Source: Rhodospirillales bacterium (lineage in GTDB: Bacteria; Pseudomonadota; Alphaproteobacteria; Rhodospirillales; Magnetovibrionaceae). From it: a stretch of DNA of 43,973 nt. The position numbers were made by a program, and so were the translations under genes. The DNA is taken from positions 1 to 43,973 of the forward strand of contig JANLGW010000013.1 in assembly GCA_024653965.1 (NCBI GenBank). The letters run 5' to 3'. Every line of letters starts with the position of its first letter. The first letter of the stretch is position 1. The notes below the pieces were generated by a model, which made no database searches, was not told the DNA's origin, and saw only the letters and a program-made list of their open reading frames with translations. This document shows positions 1 to 7,222 of this stretch, in pieces.

Positions 1-530
1 AAATCACCTACCATTCCACAGACGCTGAAGATTGGCGCGTTACTCTGGTCGATACCGGATCGGAAAGCATGACTGGCGGTCGGGTAAAGCGTGCTGCCCG
101 CTATTTGGACAAGGGCGAGCCGTTCTGCATGACCTATGGTGATGGGCTTTCCGATGTCGATATCTCAGCGTTGATTCAGTTCCACAAAACCCAGGGACGT
201 GAGGCCACGCTTACCGTGGTGCGTCCATCGGGTCGTTTCGGCGCTACCAAGCTCGATGGCGACCGGGTCAGTGAGTTTGTCGAAAAGCCGGCTGGCGAGG
301 GGGATTTCATCAATGGCGGTTTTTTTGTTCTTGAGCCCAGCGTGTTGGCGCGCATTGACGGCGATGTCACCGTTTGGGAACGCGAGCCTTTAGAGGGGTT
401 GACCCGTGAAGGCCAACTCAGCGCCTTTCAGCATGAAGGATTCTGGCAGCCCATGGATACGATTCGCGAAAAACGCTTGCTCGAAGAGTTGTGGGCAAGT
501 GGCGCGGCTCCGTGGAAGGTCTGGAATTGA
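1..530 (+). CDS. rfbF: Glucose-1-phosphate cytidylyltransferase (RfbF), 3' part
   Basis: The reading frame is open from base 3 and its start lies outside the window; 175 residues are visible. The enzyme makes CDP-glucose from CTP and glucose-1-phosphate, the entry step to CDP-6-deoxyhexoses. The visible part shows the family signatures VTLVDTG, the MTGGR turn and the metal-site region YGDGLSDVDI, followed by the C-terminal WEREPLEGL and the FWQPMDTIREK tail typical of RfbF. It lies three bases upstream of a glycosyltransferase gene and just ahead of CDP-glucose 4,6-dehydratase, which consumes its product. The internal ATG at 69 is not the true start because conserved sequence precedes it. The assignment is secure; only the N-terminal third (nucleotide-binding GGxGTR region) is unseen. 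Confidence 0.93.
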   Translation, partial: ITYHSTDAEDWRVTLVDTGSESMTGGRVKRAARYLDKGEPFCMTYGDGLSDVDISALIQFHKTQGREATLTVVRPSGRFGATKLDGDRVSEFVEKPAGEGDFINGGFFVLEPSVLARIDGDVTVWEREPLEGLTREGQLSAFQHEGFWQPMDTIREKRLLEELWASGAAPWKVWN

Positions 531-533
531 ACG

Positions 534-1466
534 ATGATTCCCGCTGAGGATGTCTCTCAGGATGCTTGGGCGCGTACGACGACCATCGTTGTTACGCACC
601 ATTCTAGTGCCGTAATCGGCCCTTGTTTGGATAGCGTGGCGCGCTCGGCGCGGATCATCGTGGTCGACAATGAAAGCAACGATAATACCCTTGATATCGT
701 GCGCAAACATGCGCCTAGTGCCGAAATCATCCAAAATGCCGTGGGCGTTGGATATGGCAACGCCGCCAGCCAGGGCCTTGACCGGGTACAAACGGAGTTT
801 GCGTTATTGATGAACCCCGATGCCGAGTTCATTGATGAGGCGTTCGCTGAATTGGTGGCGCAAGCTGATGCCAATCTTGATGCAGGCCTGCTGTCGCCGT
901 TGTTGGTCGGAAATAACGGCGATTTTGATCGCGCCTGGAATGGGCCTTTGTTTCAACGCGACCATATGCCCAGCAATCGTGAAAATGAACCTAAACCCGA
1001 AGGTACTTTTTGTACCTGGGTGGTATCGGGTGCCGTAAATCTGGTGCGGATGTCGGCGCTCAAAAAGGTGGGTTTTTTTGATGATGCCATTTTTCTTTAT
1101 CATGAGGACGACGATATCTGTATGCGGCTGATGAATGCAGGCTTTGCGGTTTTGGTCGTGCCCAGTGCCGTATCGCGCCACATCGGCGGCGGATCCATTG
1201 GTAGCGGCTGGGATCGTCTTTGGGAAAAATTCTACCATATGTCCTGGTCGCGCTTGTATTTTGAAGCCAAGTATCACAGCCCCGCCGCTGCATGCACACT
1301 GGGTTGGCGGCAGATGCTAAAGTTTGGTTTTAAGGCGTTATTGGTGTTTCGTCCTAAAAAGGCGTTTCGTGATGCGGCGCGTTTTTGCGGCGCGTTGGCC
1401 TACATGCGTGGCAAGGCAGCGTCGAAGACCACCACCCGGGCCCGCCCGGAAGGGGCTGCATTATGA
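534..1466 (+). CDS. Family 2 glycosyltransferase (rhamnosyltransferase-like)
   Basis: This is a 310-residue GT-A fold glycosyltransferase of the WbbL/rhamnosyltransferase type, expected to act at the cytoplasmic face of the membrane on a lipid-linked O-antigen or exopolysaccharide intermediate. The N-terminal strand TTIVVTHHSS, the IIVVDNESNDNT nucleotide-binding segment, the LLMNPDAEF metal-binding region and the acceptor-side motif LYHEDDDICMR are all visible in the usual order. No signal peptide or clear membrane segment is seen. It starts three bases after rfbF and its stop overlaps the next start (ATGA), so it belongs to the same operon and probably transfers the CDP-sugar made here or a neighbouring sugar. 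Donor and acceptor cannot be read from the sequence. Confidence 0.88.
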   Translation: MIPAEDVSQDAWARTTTIVVTHHSSAVIGPCLDSVARSARIIVVDNESNDNTLDIVRKHAPSAEIIQNAVGVGYGNAASQGLDRVQTEFALLMNPDAEFIDEAFAELVAQADANLDAGLLSPLLVGNNGDFDRAWNGPLFQRDHMPSNRENEPKPEGTFCTWVVSGAVNLVRMSALKKVGFFDDAIFLYHEDDDICMRLMNAGFAVLVVPSAVSRHIGGGSIGSGWDRLWEKFYHMSWSRLYFEAKYHSPAAACTLGWRQMLKFGFKALLVFRPKKAFRDAARFCGALAYMRGKAASKTTTRARPEGAAL

Positions 1467-2527
1467 GCATCAACATTAACCCTGATTTTTGGCGCACCAA
1501 GCGTGTTTTGCTCACCGGCCATACGGGCTTTAAGGGCACGTGGATGGCGTTGTGGCTGGAAAGCTTGGGCGCGCAGGTGTCGGGTTTCGGGCTTGCACCG
1601 GAAACAAACCCAAGCCTGTTTAAGTTGTTGTCGCCATGGCCGGGCATTCGCTCCACCATCGGCGATGTGCGCGACGCCGATGCCGTAAAACGGGCGGTGG
1701 CTGAAGCTGATCCCGAAATTGTTATCCATATGGCGGCGCAGGCTCTGGTTCGTCGATCTTACCGTGAACCGGTGGAGACGGTGGCATCCAACGTTATGGG
1801 AACGGTGAATTTGATGGAGGCTCTGCGCGGGGCCGAGAATCTTAAAGTTGCGCTGATCATCACCAGTGACAAAGTCTATCAAAACACCGATGACGGTGAG
1901 GCCTTCCGGGAAGACGCGCCATTGGGCGGAGACGATCCGTATTCCGCCTCCAAGGCTGCCCAAGAAATTGTCGCGCATGCGTGGGCCAAAAGTTATTTCA
2001 GTGAGCGCGATGTGGTGGTTGCTACCGCGCGGGCAGGCAATGTGATCGGCGGCGGGGACTTTTCCGAAGACCGGTTGGTCCCTGATATTTACCGCGCTCT
2101 GGCGGCAGGGAATAAGCTGATCCTGCGTAACCCCAACGCCACGCGCCCATGGCAGCACGTGCTGGATTTGAATGCGGGTTATTTAATGTATGTTGAGCGG
2201 TTGGCTACGCAACCCAAGGCGACGCCGAAGTCCATTAATTTTGGCCCGTCACCGGGCCCCGGTTATACCGTCGGCGCGATTGCGCAAAAGATGATGACCG
2301 CCTTGGGGCAAAACATGGTTTTAGATGTCCAGCCATCAAAGTTGAAGGAAAAGACCTTGCTGTCGGTTGATGCGACGTTGGCGCTCGATGTGTTGGGCTG
2401 GAACGCGCGGTTAAACGTGGATGATGCCGTGCGCATCACTGCCGATTGGTACGGTGCATTTCTCAATGGGGCGAATGTCAAAGAAATCACGACCCACCAG
2501 CTTCAGGACTACGGAGTAGATCGATGA
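1463..2527 (+). CDS. rfbG: CDP-glucose 4,6-dehydratase (RfbG)
   Basis: A 354-residue extended short-chain dehydrogenase that converts CDP-glucose to CDP-4-keto-6-deoxyglucose using bound NAD. The Rossmann motif appears as LLTGHTGFKG near residue 20, followed by the TSDKVYQN segment and the catalytic YSASKAAQE (Tyr-x3-Lys). The GNVIGGGDFSEDRLVPD region and the TRPWQHVLD motif are characteristic of RfbG rather than of dTDP-glucose dehydratase. The ATG at 1463 overlaps the upstream stop and gives the correct family N-terminus (NPDFWRTKRVLLTGHTG); an in-frame start further upstream would add a non-homologous extension. Full length for the family. It supplies the keto-sugar to the C-methyltransferase, epimerase and reductase downstream. 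Confidence 0.95.
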   Translation: MSININPDFWRTKRVLLTGHTGFKGTWMALWLESLGAQVSGFGLAPETNPSLFKLLSPWPGIRSTIGDVRDADAVKRAVAEADPEIVIHMAAQALVRRSYREPVETVASNVMGTVNLMEALRGAENLKVALIITSDKVYQNTDDGEAFREDAPLGGDDPYSASKAAQEIVAHAWAKSYFSERDVVVATARAGNVIGGGDFSEDRLVPDIYRALAAGNKLILRNPNATRPWQHVLDLNAGYLMYVERLATQPKATPKSINFGPSPGPGYTVGAIAQKMMTALGQNMVLDVQPSKLKEKTLLSVDATLALDVLGWNARLNVDDAVRITADWYGAFLNGANVKEITTHQLQDYGVDR

Positions 2528-3747
2528 CCCATTGCCGCTTTTGTGGATCAGAGATTACCTTAAGCCTGGTTGATCTGGGCGAGCAGCCGCCATCCAACAG
2601 CTATCTCACCAGTGCGGACGCAGCGGAGAAAACCTTTCCCCTGCACGCTGTCGTGTGTGAGGACTGCCATCTGGTGCAGCTTGCCGACGAGGTACCGCCA
2701 GACGAAATATTTACCGCTGATTATGCTTATTTTTCGTCCTATTCGTCCAGTTGGGTGGCGCATGCTAAAATCTATGCAGAGGCCATGATCGAACGCTTCA
2801 ATCTTGGCTCTACGAGTAAAGTGGTCGAGATCGCCAGTAATGACGGTTACCTGCTGCAACACTTTGTAAAGGCGGGCGTGCCGGTTCTGGGCGTCGATCC
2901 GGCGGCGGGTTGCGCCGAAGCGGCGCGCGCCAAGGGCATTGAAACGGAAGTCGCTTTTTTCAATGCCGACACCGCCCGGCGTTTGCGCGCATTAGGGCAC
3001 GGCGCGGATTTAATGGCCGCCAACAACGTACTCGCCCATGTCCCGGATATTCGCAGTTTTGTTGAAGGCTTCACCATCTTGCTGAAAGATGACGGCGTGA
3101 TGACGGTGGAGTTCCCGCATCTGCTGAACTTGCTCAAATTGGTGCAATTCGACACCATCTATCACGAACATTATTCGTATTTATCCCTGTTGGCGGTAGA
3201 GCACATTTTTAACGAATGTGGATTGCGCGTCTTCGACGTTGAAGAACTGTCTACCCACGGCGGTTCGTTGCGTGTATTTGCGTGCAAATCCAATAGTGTG
3301 CGTCATGAGGATAAGCTGGGTTTGGCTGCCATGCGTGACAAAGAGCGTAGTGCTGGATTGGGGGAGCGTGCAGCGTACGAGGGGTTTGATGCTAAATGTC
3401 AGGCGGTACGTAAAGGCCTGTTGTCGTTTTTGGATCAGGCCAACAGAGATGGAAAAACAGTAGTCGCTTATGGCGCAGCAGCCAAGGGCAACACGTTGTT
3501 AAATTACGCCGAAGTGGGCACAGACCGGATTGATTTTGTGTGTGACGGCAATCCAGCCAAGCAGGGTAAGTTTTTGCCCGGCAGTCGCATTCCCATTTTG
3601 TCGCCCGATCATATCAATAGCGCCAAACCCGACTACGTGTTGATCCTGCCATGGAATTTGCGCGCTGAAATTTCCCAGCAGCTTGGCTTTGTTCGGGATT
3701 GGGGTGGGATGTTCGTCGTCGCGGTGCCGCGCATCGAGGTGTGGTGA
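2524..3747 (+). CDS. SAM-dependent sugar C-methyltransferase
   Basis: A 407-residue protein of the three-part sugar C-methyltransferase family (TylCIII/NovU-like). The N-terminal zinc site is visible as CRFCG near residue 5 and CEDCH near residue 50. The central Rossmann methyltransferase domain has EIASNDGYLL (SAM motif I) and AANNVLAHVPD. The C-terminal domain has VVAYGAAAKGNTLLNY and the WNLRAEI segment. Family members attach a methyl group to C3 of nucleotide-linked 4-keto-6-deoxyhexoses. It directly follows rfbG with an ATGA overlap, so its likely substrate is CDP-4-keto-6-deoxyglucose, giving a branched sugar. The regiochemistry is inferred from the family. Confidence 0.87.
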   Translation: MTHCRFCGSEITLSLVDLGEQPPSNSYLTSADAAEKTFPLHAVVCEDCHLVQLADEVPPDEIFTADYAYFSSYSSSWVAHAKIYAEAMIERFNLGSTSKVVEIASNDGYLLQHFVKAGVPVLGVDPAAGCAEAARAKGIETEVAFFNADTARRLRALGHGADLMAANNVLAHVPDIRSFVEGFTILLKDDGVMTVEFPHLLNLLKLVQFDTIYHEHYSYLSLLAVEHIFNECGLRVFDVEELSTHGGSLRVFACKSNSVRHEDKLGLAAMRDKERSAGLGERAAYEGFDAKCQAVRKGLLSFLDQANRDGKTVVAYGAAAKGNTLLNYAEVGTDRIDFVCDGNPAKQGKFLPGSRIPILSPDHINSAKPDYVLILPWNLRAEISQQLGFVRDWGGMFVVAVPRIEVW

Positions 3748-4283
3748 TGAAAATAACCCCCCTTAAAATTCAAGGCGCGGCGCTTGTCGAGATTGAACCT
3801 TTGGGGGACGAGCGGGGTTTTTTTGCCCGCAATTTTTGTCGGCAGGAATTTAGGGATGCAGGGCTAAAACTGGACGTGACGCAGAGCAATTTGTCGCACA
3901 ACGTCAAAAAAGGCACGCTGCGGGGCATGCATTTTCAGGCATTCCCCAAACCGGATCCTAAACTGGTGAGCTGTATTCAGGGCGCGATTTTCGACGTAGT
4001 GGTCGATGTGCGGGAAGGTTCGGACAGTTATTGTCAGTGGTTTGGCGTCGAGCTGTCGGCGGATAATCACAAGGCTTTGTTTGTGCCGCCTGGGTGTGCG
4101 CACGGCTTCATGACACTCACCGACGATGCGTTGGTGCATTATTTGATGGGCGAGGCCTTTGTGGCCGATTTGGCGCGCGGCGTGCGTTGGGATGATCCGG
4201 CCTTCGCCATCAATTGGCCGATGGAACCCCAAGTTATTTCCGAGCGGGATGCGGCTTTCGGCAATGTTGAAAGCGCAAAATGA
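3747..4283 (+). CDS. dTDP-4-dehydrorhamnose 3,5-epimerase-like cupin (RfbC family)
   Basis: A 178-residue cupin of the RmlC family, which epimerises 4-keto-6-deoxy sugar nucleotides. The family landmarks ERGFFARNFCRQEF, LRGMHFQ (catalytic His region), the DVVVDVREGS strand and FVPPGCAHGFMTL are present in order and the length is normal. The start at 3747 overlaps the last base of the methyltransferase stop (TGATG); GTG codons at 3741 and 3744 in the same frame are alternatives. In this operon the substrate is more likely a CDP sugar carrying the new C-methyl group than dTDP-4-keto-rhamnose, since no rmlA, rmlB or rmlD is visible. The substrate is therefore an inference from context. Confidence 0.88.
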   Translation: MKITPLKIQGAALVEIEPLGDERGFFARNFCRQEFRDAGLKLDVTQSNLSHNVKKGTLRGMHFQAFPKPDPKLVSCIQGAIFDVVVDVREGSDSYCQWFGVELSADNHKALFVPPGCAHGFMTLTDDALVHYLMGEAFVADLARGVRWDDPAFAINWPMEPQVISERDAAFGNVESAK

Positions 4284-5197
4284 CGCGCATTTTGATCACG
4301 GGTGCGACGGGCTTGATCGGCAGACATGCCGTGGCCGCATTGGTTGCCCAAGGTCTGGATGTTCATGCCGTTGCGCGGACTAAACCAGATACATCGCCCC
4401 CCGGTGTCACGTGGCAGGTATGCGATCTTTTAAAAGCGGGCGAGGTTGAACGGCTGACCGCCAAGGTTAAAGCCTCGCACCTTTTGCATTTGGCGTGGGT
4501 GACAGAACACGGCCACTTTTGGAATGCAGAAGAAAATCGCGATTGGCAGGCTGTCTCGCAGCGCCTAATCGAAGCGTTTCAAAACGACGGCGGGGCGCGT
4601 GTGGTGGTGGCGGGTTCATGCGCTGAATACGATTGGACAGACTTAGCCGATGGGCTGTGTAGAGAAAAACAAACCCCATTGAAGCCGCATACCCTTTATG
4701 GGCAGAGCAAAGTCGATACTTTTAAATGGCTTGAAGATTTCGCGGCCCAGGTAAAGTTAAGTTATGCTTGGGGGCGAGTGTTCATGCTGTTTGGCATGGG
4801 GGAAAACCATAAACGTTTGGTGTCATCCATTGCCGCGGCTTTGGCTCAGGGGCGTGAAGCTCAATGTACATCGGGTGTGCAGGTGCGTGACTTTATGGAT
4901 GCGCGGGATGTGGGCTGGGCCTTTGCCGCTTTGCTGATGAGCGGCGTTGAAGGCGCCGTGAACGTGGCCAGTGGCGAGCCGCACACCATTGCCGAAGTCG
5001 CCAATGCGTTGGGGGCAATTTCAGGCCGCCCCGATTTGGTGCGTCTGGGTGCGTTGCCGGACCGCCCAGACGATCCTTTGGCGTTGGTTGCCGACGTTAC
5101 CCGTTTGCGCGAGGAGGTGGGTTATGTTTCTACGGTGGACTTTCAAGAAGGCCTTAACCAAGCTTACGAGCAAATAAGGCGGGAGGCACAGCGATGA
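4280..5197 (+). CDS. NAD(P)-dependent SDR sugar epimerase/reductase
   Basis: A 305-residue extended short-chain dehydrogenase. The N-terminal [13 protein letters not shown] is the cofactor-binding Rossmann loop, [12 protein letters not shown] carries the catalytic Ser region, and [11 protein letters not shown] supplies Tyr-x3-Lys. The later part has [14 protein letters not shown] and [13 protein letters not shown], typical of nucleotide-sugar epimerases and 4-reductases such as CDP-abequose or tyvelose synthases. It overlaps the epimerase-like gene before it and the acetyltransferase after it by four bases each. The likely role is the final 4-keto reduction that gives the finished CDP-deoxyhexose. 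Product stereochemistry cannot be deduced. Confidence 0.85.
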   Translation: MTRILITGATGLIGRHAVAALVAQGLDVHAVARTKPDTSPPGVTWQVCDLLKAGEVERLTAKVKASHLLHLAWVTEHGHFWNAEENRDWQAVSQRLIEAFQNDGGARVVVAGSCAEYDWTDLADGLCREKQTPLKPHTLYGQSKVDTFKWLEDFAAQVKLSYAWGRVFMLFGMGENHKRLVSSIAAALAQGREAQCTSGVQVRDFMDARDVGWAFAALLMSGVEGAVNVASGEPHTIAEVANALGAISGRPDLVRLGALPDRPDDPLALVADVTRLREEVGYVSTVDFQEGLNQAYEQIRREAQR

Positions 5198-5772
5198 TAA
5201 AACTTTTCCGAAAACTGAAACGGATTATCAGGGGCAAGCGTAGCCGCGATATCCTGCCGGATTATGTAACCATCGGTCGTGGCACTTATGGATTGAACCG
5301 TAACACTTTTCAGGGTTTATCCCCGGATGCGCCAGTGATTGTTGGCAACTTTTGTTCATTTGGTCCCGAGGTTATGATTTTTGCTAAGGCGGATCATCCC
5401 ATGAACCGGCCTTCTACTTATCCATTGAAAACCCTTTTTCTGTATCCAGGGCAAGGGAATCAGGATGCCGTGACCAAGGGCGGCGTCAGTATCGGCCATG
5501 ATGTATGGGTTGGCGCGCGAACCATGATCTTGAGCGGCGTAACCATCGGTAATGGCGCGGTGATCGGTGCTGGTGCTGTTGTTGCCAAAGACGTTCCCCC
5601 TTATGCGGTGGTCGTTGGCAATCCTAGCGTTGTCATTAAATATCGCTTTGATGCAGATCAGATTAACGCCCTTGAGGAAATTGCGTGGTGGAATTGGCCT
5701 GATCATAAAATTCGCGAATTTGAGCCGTATTTTTATGGCGAGCTAAACGACTTTCTTGCCAAGGCAAAATGA
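5194..5772 (+). CDS. CatB-like (XAT family) hexapeptide acetyltransferase
   Basis: A 192-residue left-handed beta-helix acyltransferase. Hexapeptide repeats run through the middle, for example [17 protein letters not shown] and [15 protein letters not shown], and the family tail [13 protein letters not shown] is present. The segment [10 protein letters not shown] contains the conserved catalytic-type His of xenobiotic acetyltransferases. The basic N-terminus ([15 protein letters not shown]) is not a signal peptide. As the last gene of a polysaccharide operon it more plausibly O-acetylates a sugar than inactivates an antibiotic. It overlaps the preceding SDR gene by four bases, and a hairpin terminator follows at 5875. 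Confidence 0.85.
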   Translation: MIKLFRKLKRIIRGKRSRDILPDYVTIGRGTYGLNRNTFQGLSPDAPVIVGNFCSFGPEVMIFAKADHPMNRPSTYPLKTLFLYPGQGNQDAVTKGGVSIGHDVWVGARTMILSGVTIGNGAVIGAGAVVAKDVPPYAVVVGNPSVVIKYRFDADQINALEEIAWWNWPDHKIREFEPYFYGELNDFLAKAK

Positions 5773-5785
5773 ATTGCTAAGAACG

Positions 5786-5814
5786 TTGATTTGAAATTCA
5801 AGTTTAGGTATGAT
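5786..5814 (+). promoter_or_regulatory. Sigma-70-like promoter in the rfb-hup gap
   Basis: TTGATT at 5786-5791 and TATGAT at 5809-5814 are separated by exactly 17 bases. This gives 4/6 and 5/6 matches to the -35 and -10 consensus and a predicted start near 5821. The spacer contains the dyad TTGAAATTCAA at 5791-5801, which fits the TTG-N5-CAA pattern reported for HupR binding in Rhodobacter capsulatus. No convincing coding sequence follows before the terminator at 5875. Confidence 0.5.
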
Positions 5815-5820
5815 GATTTC

Positions 5821-5910
5821 AAGTCAAAAAGACCTTCTGGCGGCCCAACGCCGCTCTTGGGGTAAGAAATGAAGCCGTTCCGAATATCTTCGGGGCGGTT
5901 TTCTTCTTTC
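5821..5910 (+). ncRNA. Candidate small RNA of about 90 nt
   Basis: The segment starts at the predicted start of the promoter at 5786-5814 and ends in an intrinsic terminator, so a discrete transcript of about 90 nt is expected. A GC-rich internal hairpin (GGCG at about 5840 with CGCC at about 5850) precedes the terminator stem. I do not recognise the family. A 30-codon frame from the ATG at 5869 to the stop at 5961 exists, but it runs through the terminator and has only a weak ribosome-binding site, so it is not called as a gene. Confidence 0.35.
5875..5910 (+). terminator. Rho-independent terminator after the polysaccharide operon
   Basis: CCGTTCCGAA at 5875-5884 pairs with TTCGGGGCGG at 5889-5898 (10 pairs including two G-U) around a TATC loop, followed by the T-rich tract TTTTCTTCTTTC. 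It would end transcription from the sugar operon and from the promoter at 5786, insulating the hydrogenase operon. Confidence 0.8.
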
Positions 5911-5982
5911 TATTCGACCGGAAAGTTTATTGTCGATCTGGAAAGCTTCTTATCACATTAAGCCAGCGTGTAGCTCCTCCCG

Positions 5983-5993
5983 TTGAGTGACAA
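5983..5993 (+). promoter_or_regulatory. Possible HupR/HoxA binding site (TTG-N5-CAA)
   Basis: TTGAGTGACAA matches the TTG-N5-CAA dyad described for HupR of Rhodobacter capsulatus. It is centred about 70 bases upstream of the start predicted from the sigma-54 promoter at 6032, a usual distance for an enhancer-binding protein. A second match lies at 5791-5801. The motif has only six fixed bases, so each site alone is weak evidence. Confidence 0.4.
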
Positions 5994-6031
5994 AACCCAT
6001 AGTTCCGCCATTACCGTCGGCGGCGCGCCAT

Positions 6032-6046
6032 TGGCACGCCCCTTGC
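6032..6046 (+). promoter_or_regulatory. Sigma-54 (-24/-12) promoter of hupSLC
   Basis: TGGCACG at 6032-6038, four bases, then TTGC at 6043-6046 is an exact match to the RpoN consensus TGGCACG-N4-TTGC with correct spacing. Transcription should start near 6058, leaving a leader of about 55 bases before hupS. It agrees with the NtrC-type activator HupR encoded at 22025, whose AAA+ domain keeps the GAFTGA sigma-54 contact loop. Confidence 0.88.
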
Positions 6047-6112
6047 TGATTAACCCGCTAGGTGCGGTCTTTGGACCGTTGGAGGGTTATTCACAATTTA
6101 GGGGAGACGACC

Positions 6113-7201
6113 ATGGGGGAGACCACCGAAACCTTCTATGACGTCATTCGGCGTCAGGGTATTTCGCGCCGCAGCTTCATGAAATTCTGCAGTCTTACGG
6201 CGGCGTCATTGGGGCTTGGCCCCGCGTTTGCGGCCAAAATCGCCAATGCGATGGAAACCAAGCCGCGTATTCCGGTGTTGTGGCTTCATGGCCTGGAATG
6301 CACGTGCTGTTCGGAAAGTTTTATCCGTTCCGCTCACCCGCTGGTGAAGGACGTGGTGCTGTCGATGATTTCGTTGGATTACGACGATACCATCATGGCA
6401 GCCGCAGGCCATCAGGCCGAAGCGATCCTCGAAGAGGTCAAGACCCAGTACAAAGGTCGTTATATCTTAGCGGTCGAAGGCAATCCCCCCTTGAAAGACG
6501 GCGGCGTGTATTGCATGCCGGGCGGCACTCCTTTCGTCGATAAGCTTAAATATATGGCCGAAGATGCCCAGGCGATCATTTCGTGGGGATCGTGCGCGTC
6601 ATGGGGCTGCGTTCAGGCGGCGAAGCCCAACCCGACCGAAGCCACGCCGGTACACAAGGTCATCAAAGACAAACCGATCATCAAGGTGCCGGGTTGTCCG
6701 CCCATCGCCGAAGTTATGACCGGCGTTTTGACCTACATCCTGACCTTCGAGCGTATGCCCGATCTGGATCGTCAGGGCCGTCCAAAAATGTTCTATAGCC
6801 AGCGCATTCACGACAAATGTTATCGCCGTCCGCATTTCGACGCCGGTCAGTTTGTCGAGGCGTGGGACGACGACAACGCCCGCAAGGGCTATTGCCTATA
6901 CAAGATGGGCTGTAAGGGGCCGACCACGTACAACGCGTGCTCGACCACGCGCTGGAACGAAGGCGTGTCTTTCCCCATTCAGTCGGGTCATGGCTGTATC
7001 GGTTGCTCGGAAGATGGGTTCTGGGACAACGGTAGCTTCTATGATCGTGTGACGGACATCAAACAATTTGGCATCGAATCCACCGCCGATAAGGTGGGTG
7101 TCGCCGCCGCGACGACCGTCGGTGCCGCTGTTGCTGCGCATGCCGCGCTGAGCCTTGTAAAACGGGCTCAGCAAAAAGGCTCGCAGAGCGACGAAAACTG
7201 A
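6113..7201 (+). CDS. hupS: Uptake [NiFe] hydrogenase small subunit HupS
   Basis: A 362-residue precursor of the electron-transferring subunit of a membrane-bound H2-uptake hydrogenase. The N-terminus has a Tat signal (SRRSFMKF near residues 18-25, then a hydrophobic stretch to GPAFA), so the folded enzyme is exported with HupL. The proximal-cluster segment reads ECTCCSES (Cys63, Cys65, Cys66) and later GSCASWGC (Cys161, Cys166). Cys65 and Cys166 correspond to the two extra cysteines (Cys19 and Cys120 of E. coli Hyd-1) that bind the [4Fe-3S] cluster of oxygen-tolerant enzymes. A C-terminal hydrophobic helix ([22 protein letters not shown]) anchors it. The start at 6113 follows the site AGGGGAGA; an in-frame ATG at 6062 lies almost at the predicted transcription start and is unlikely. 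Confidence 0.97.
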   Translation: MGETTETFYDVIRRQGISRRSFMKFCSLTAASLGLGPAFAAKIANAMETKPRIPVLWLHGLECTCCSESFIRSAHPLVKDVVLSMISLDYDDTIMAAAGHQAEAILEEVKTQYKGRYILAVEGNPPLKDGGVYCMPGGTPFVDKLKYMAEDAQAIISWGSCASWGCVQAAKPNPTEATPVHKVIKDKPIIKVPGCPPIAEVMTGVLTYILTFERMPDLDRQGRPKMFYSQRIHDKCYRRPHFDAGQFVEAWDDDNARKGYCLYKMGCKGPTTYNACSTTRWNEGVSFPIQSGHGCIGCSEDGFWDNGSFYDRVTDIKQFGIESTADKVGVAAATTVGAAVAAHAALSLVKRAQQKGSQSDEN

Positions 7202-7222
7202 CGGTAGGGGAGGAATAAGACT

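Noticed and set aside
5869-5961. 30-codon frame in the rfb-hup gap
   Set aside because: It passes through an intrinsic terminator and has only a weak ribosome-binding site; a small RNA is the simpler reading.
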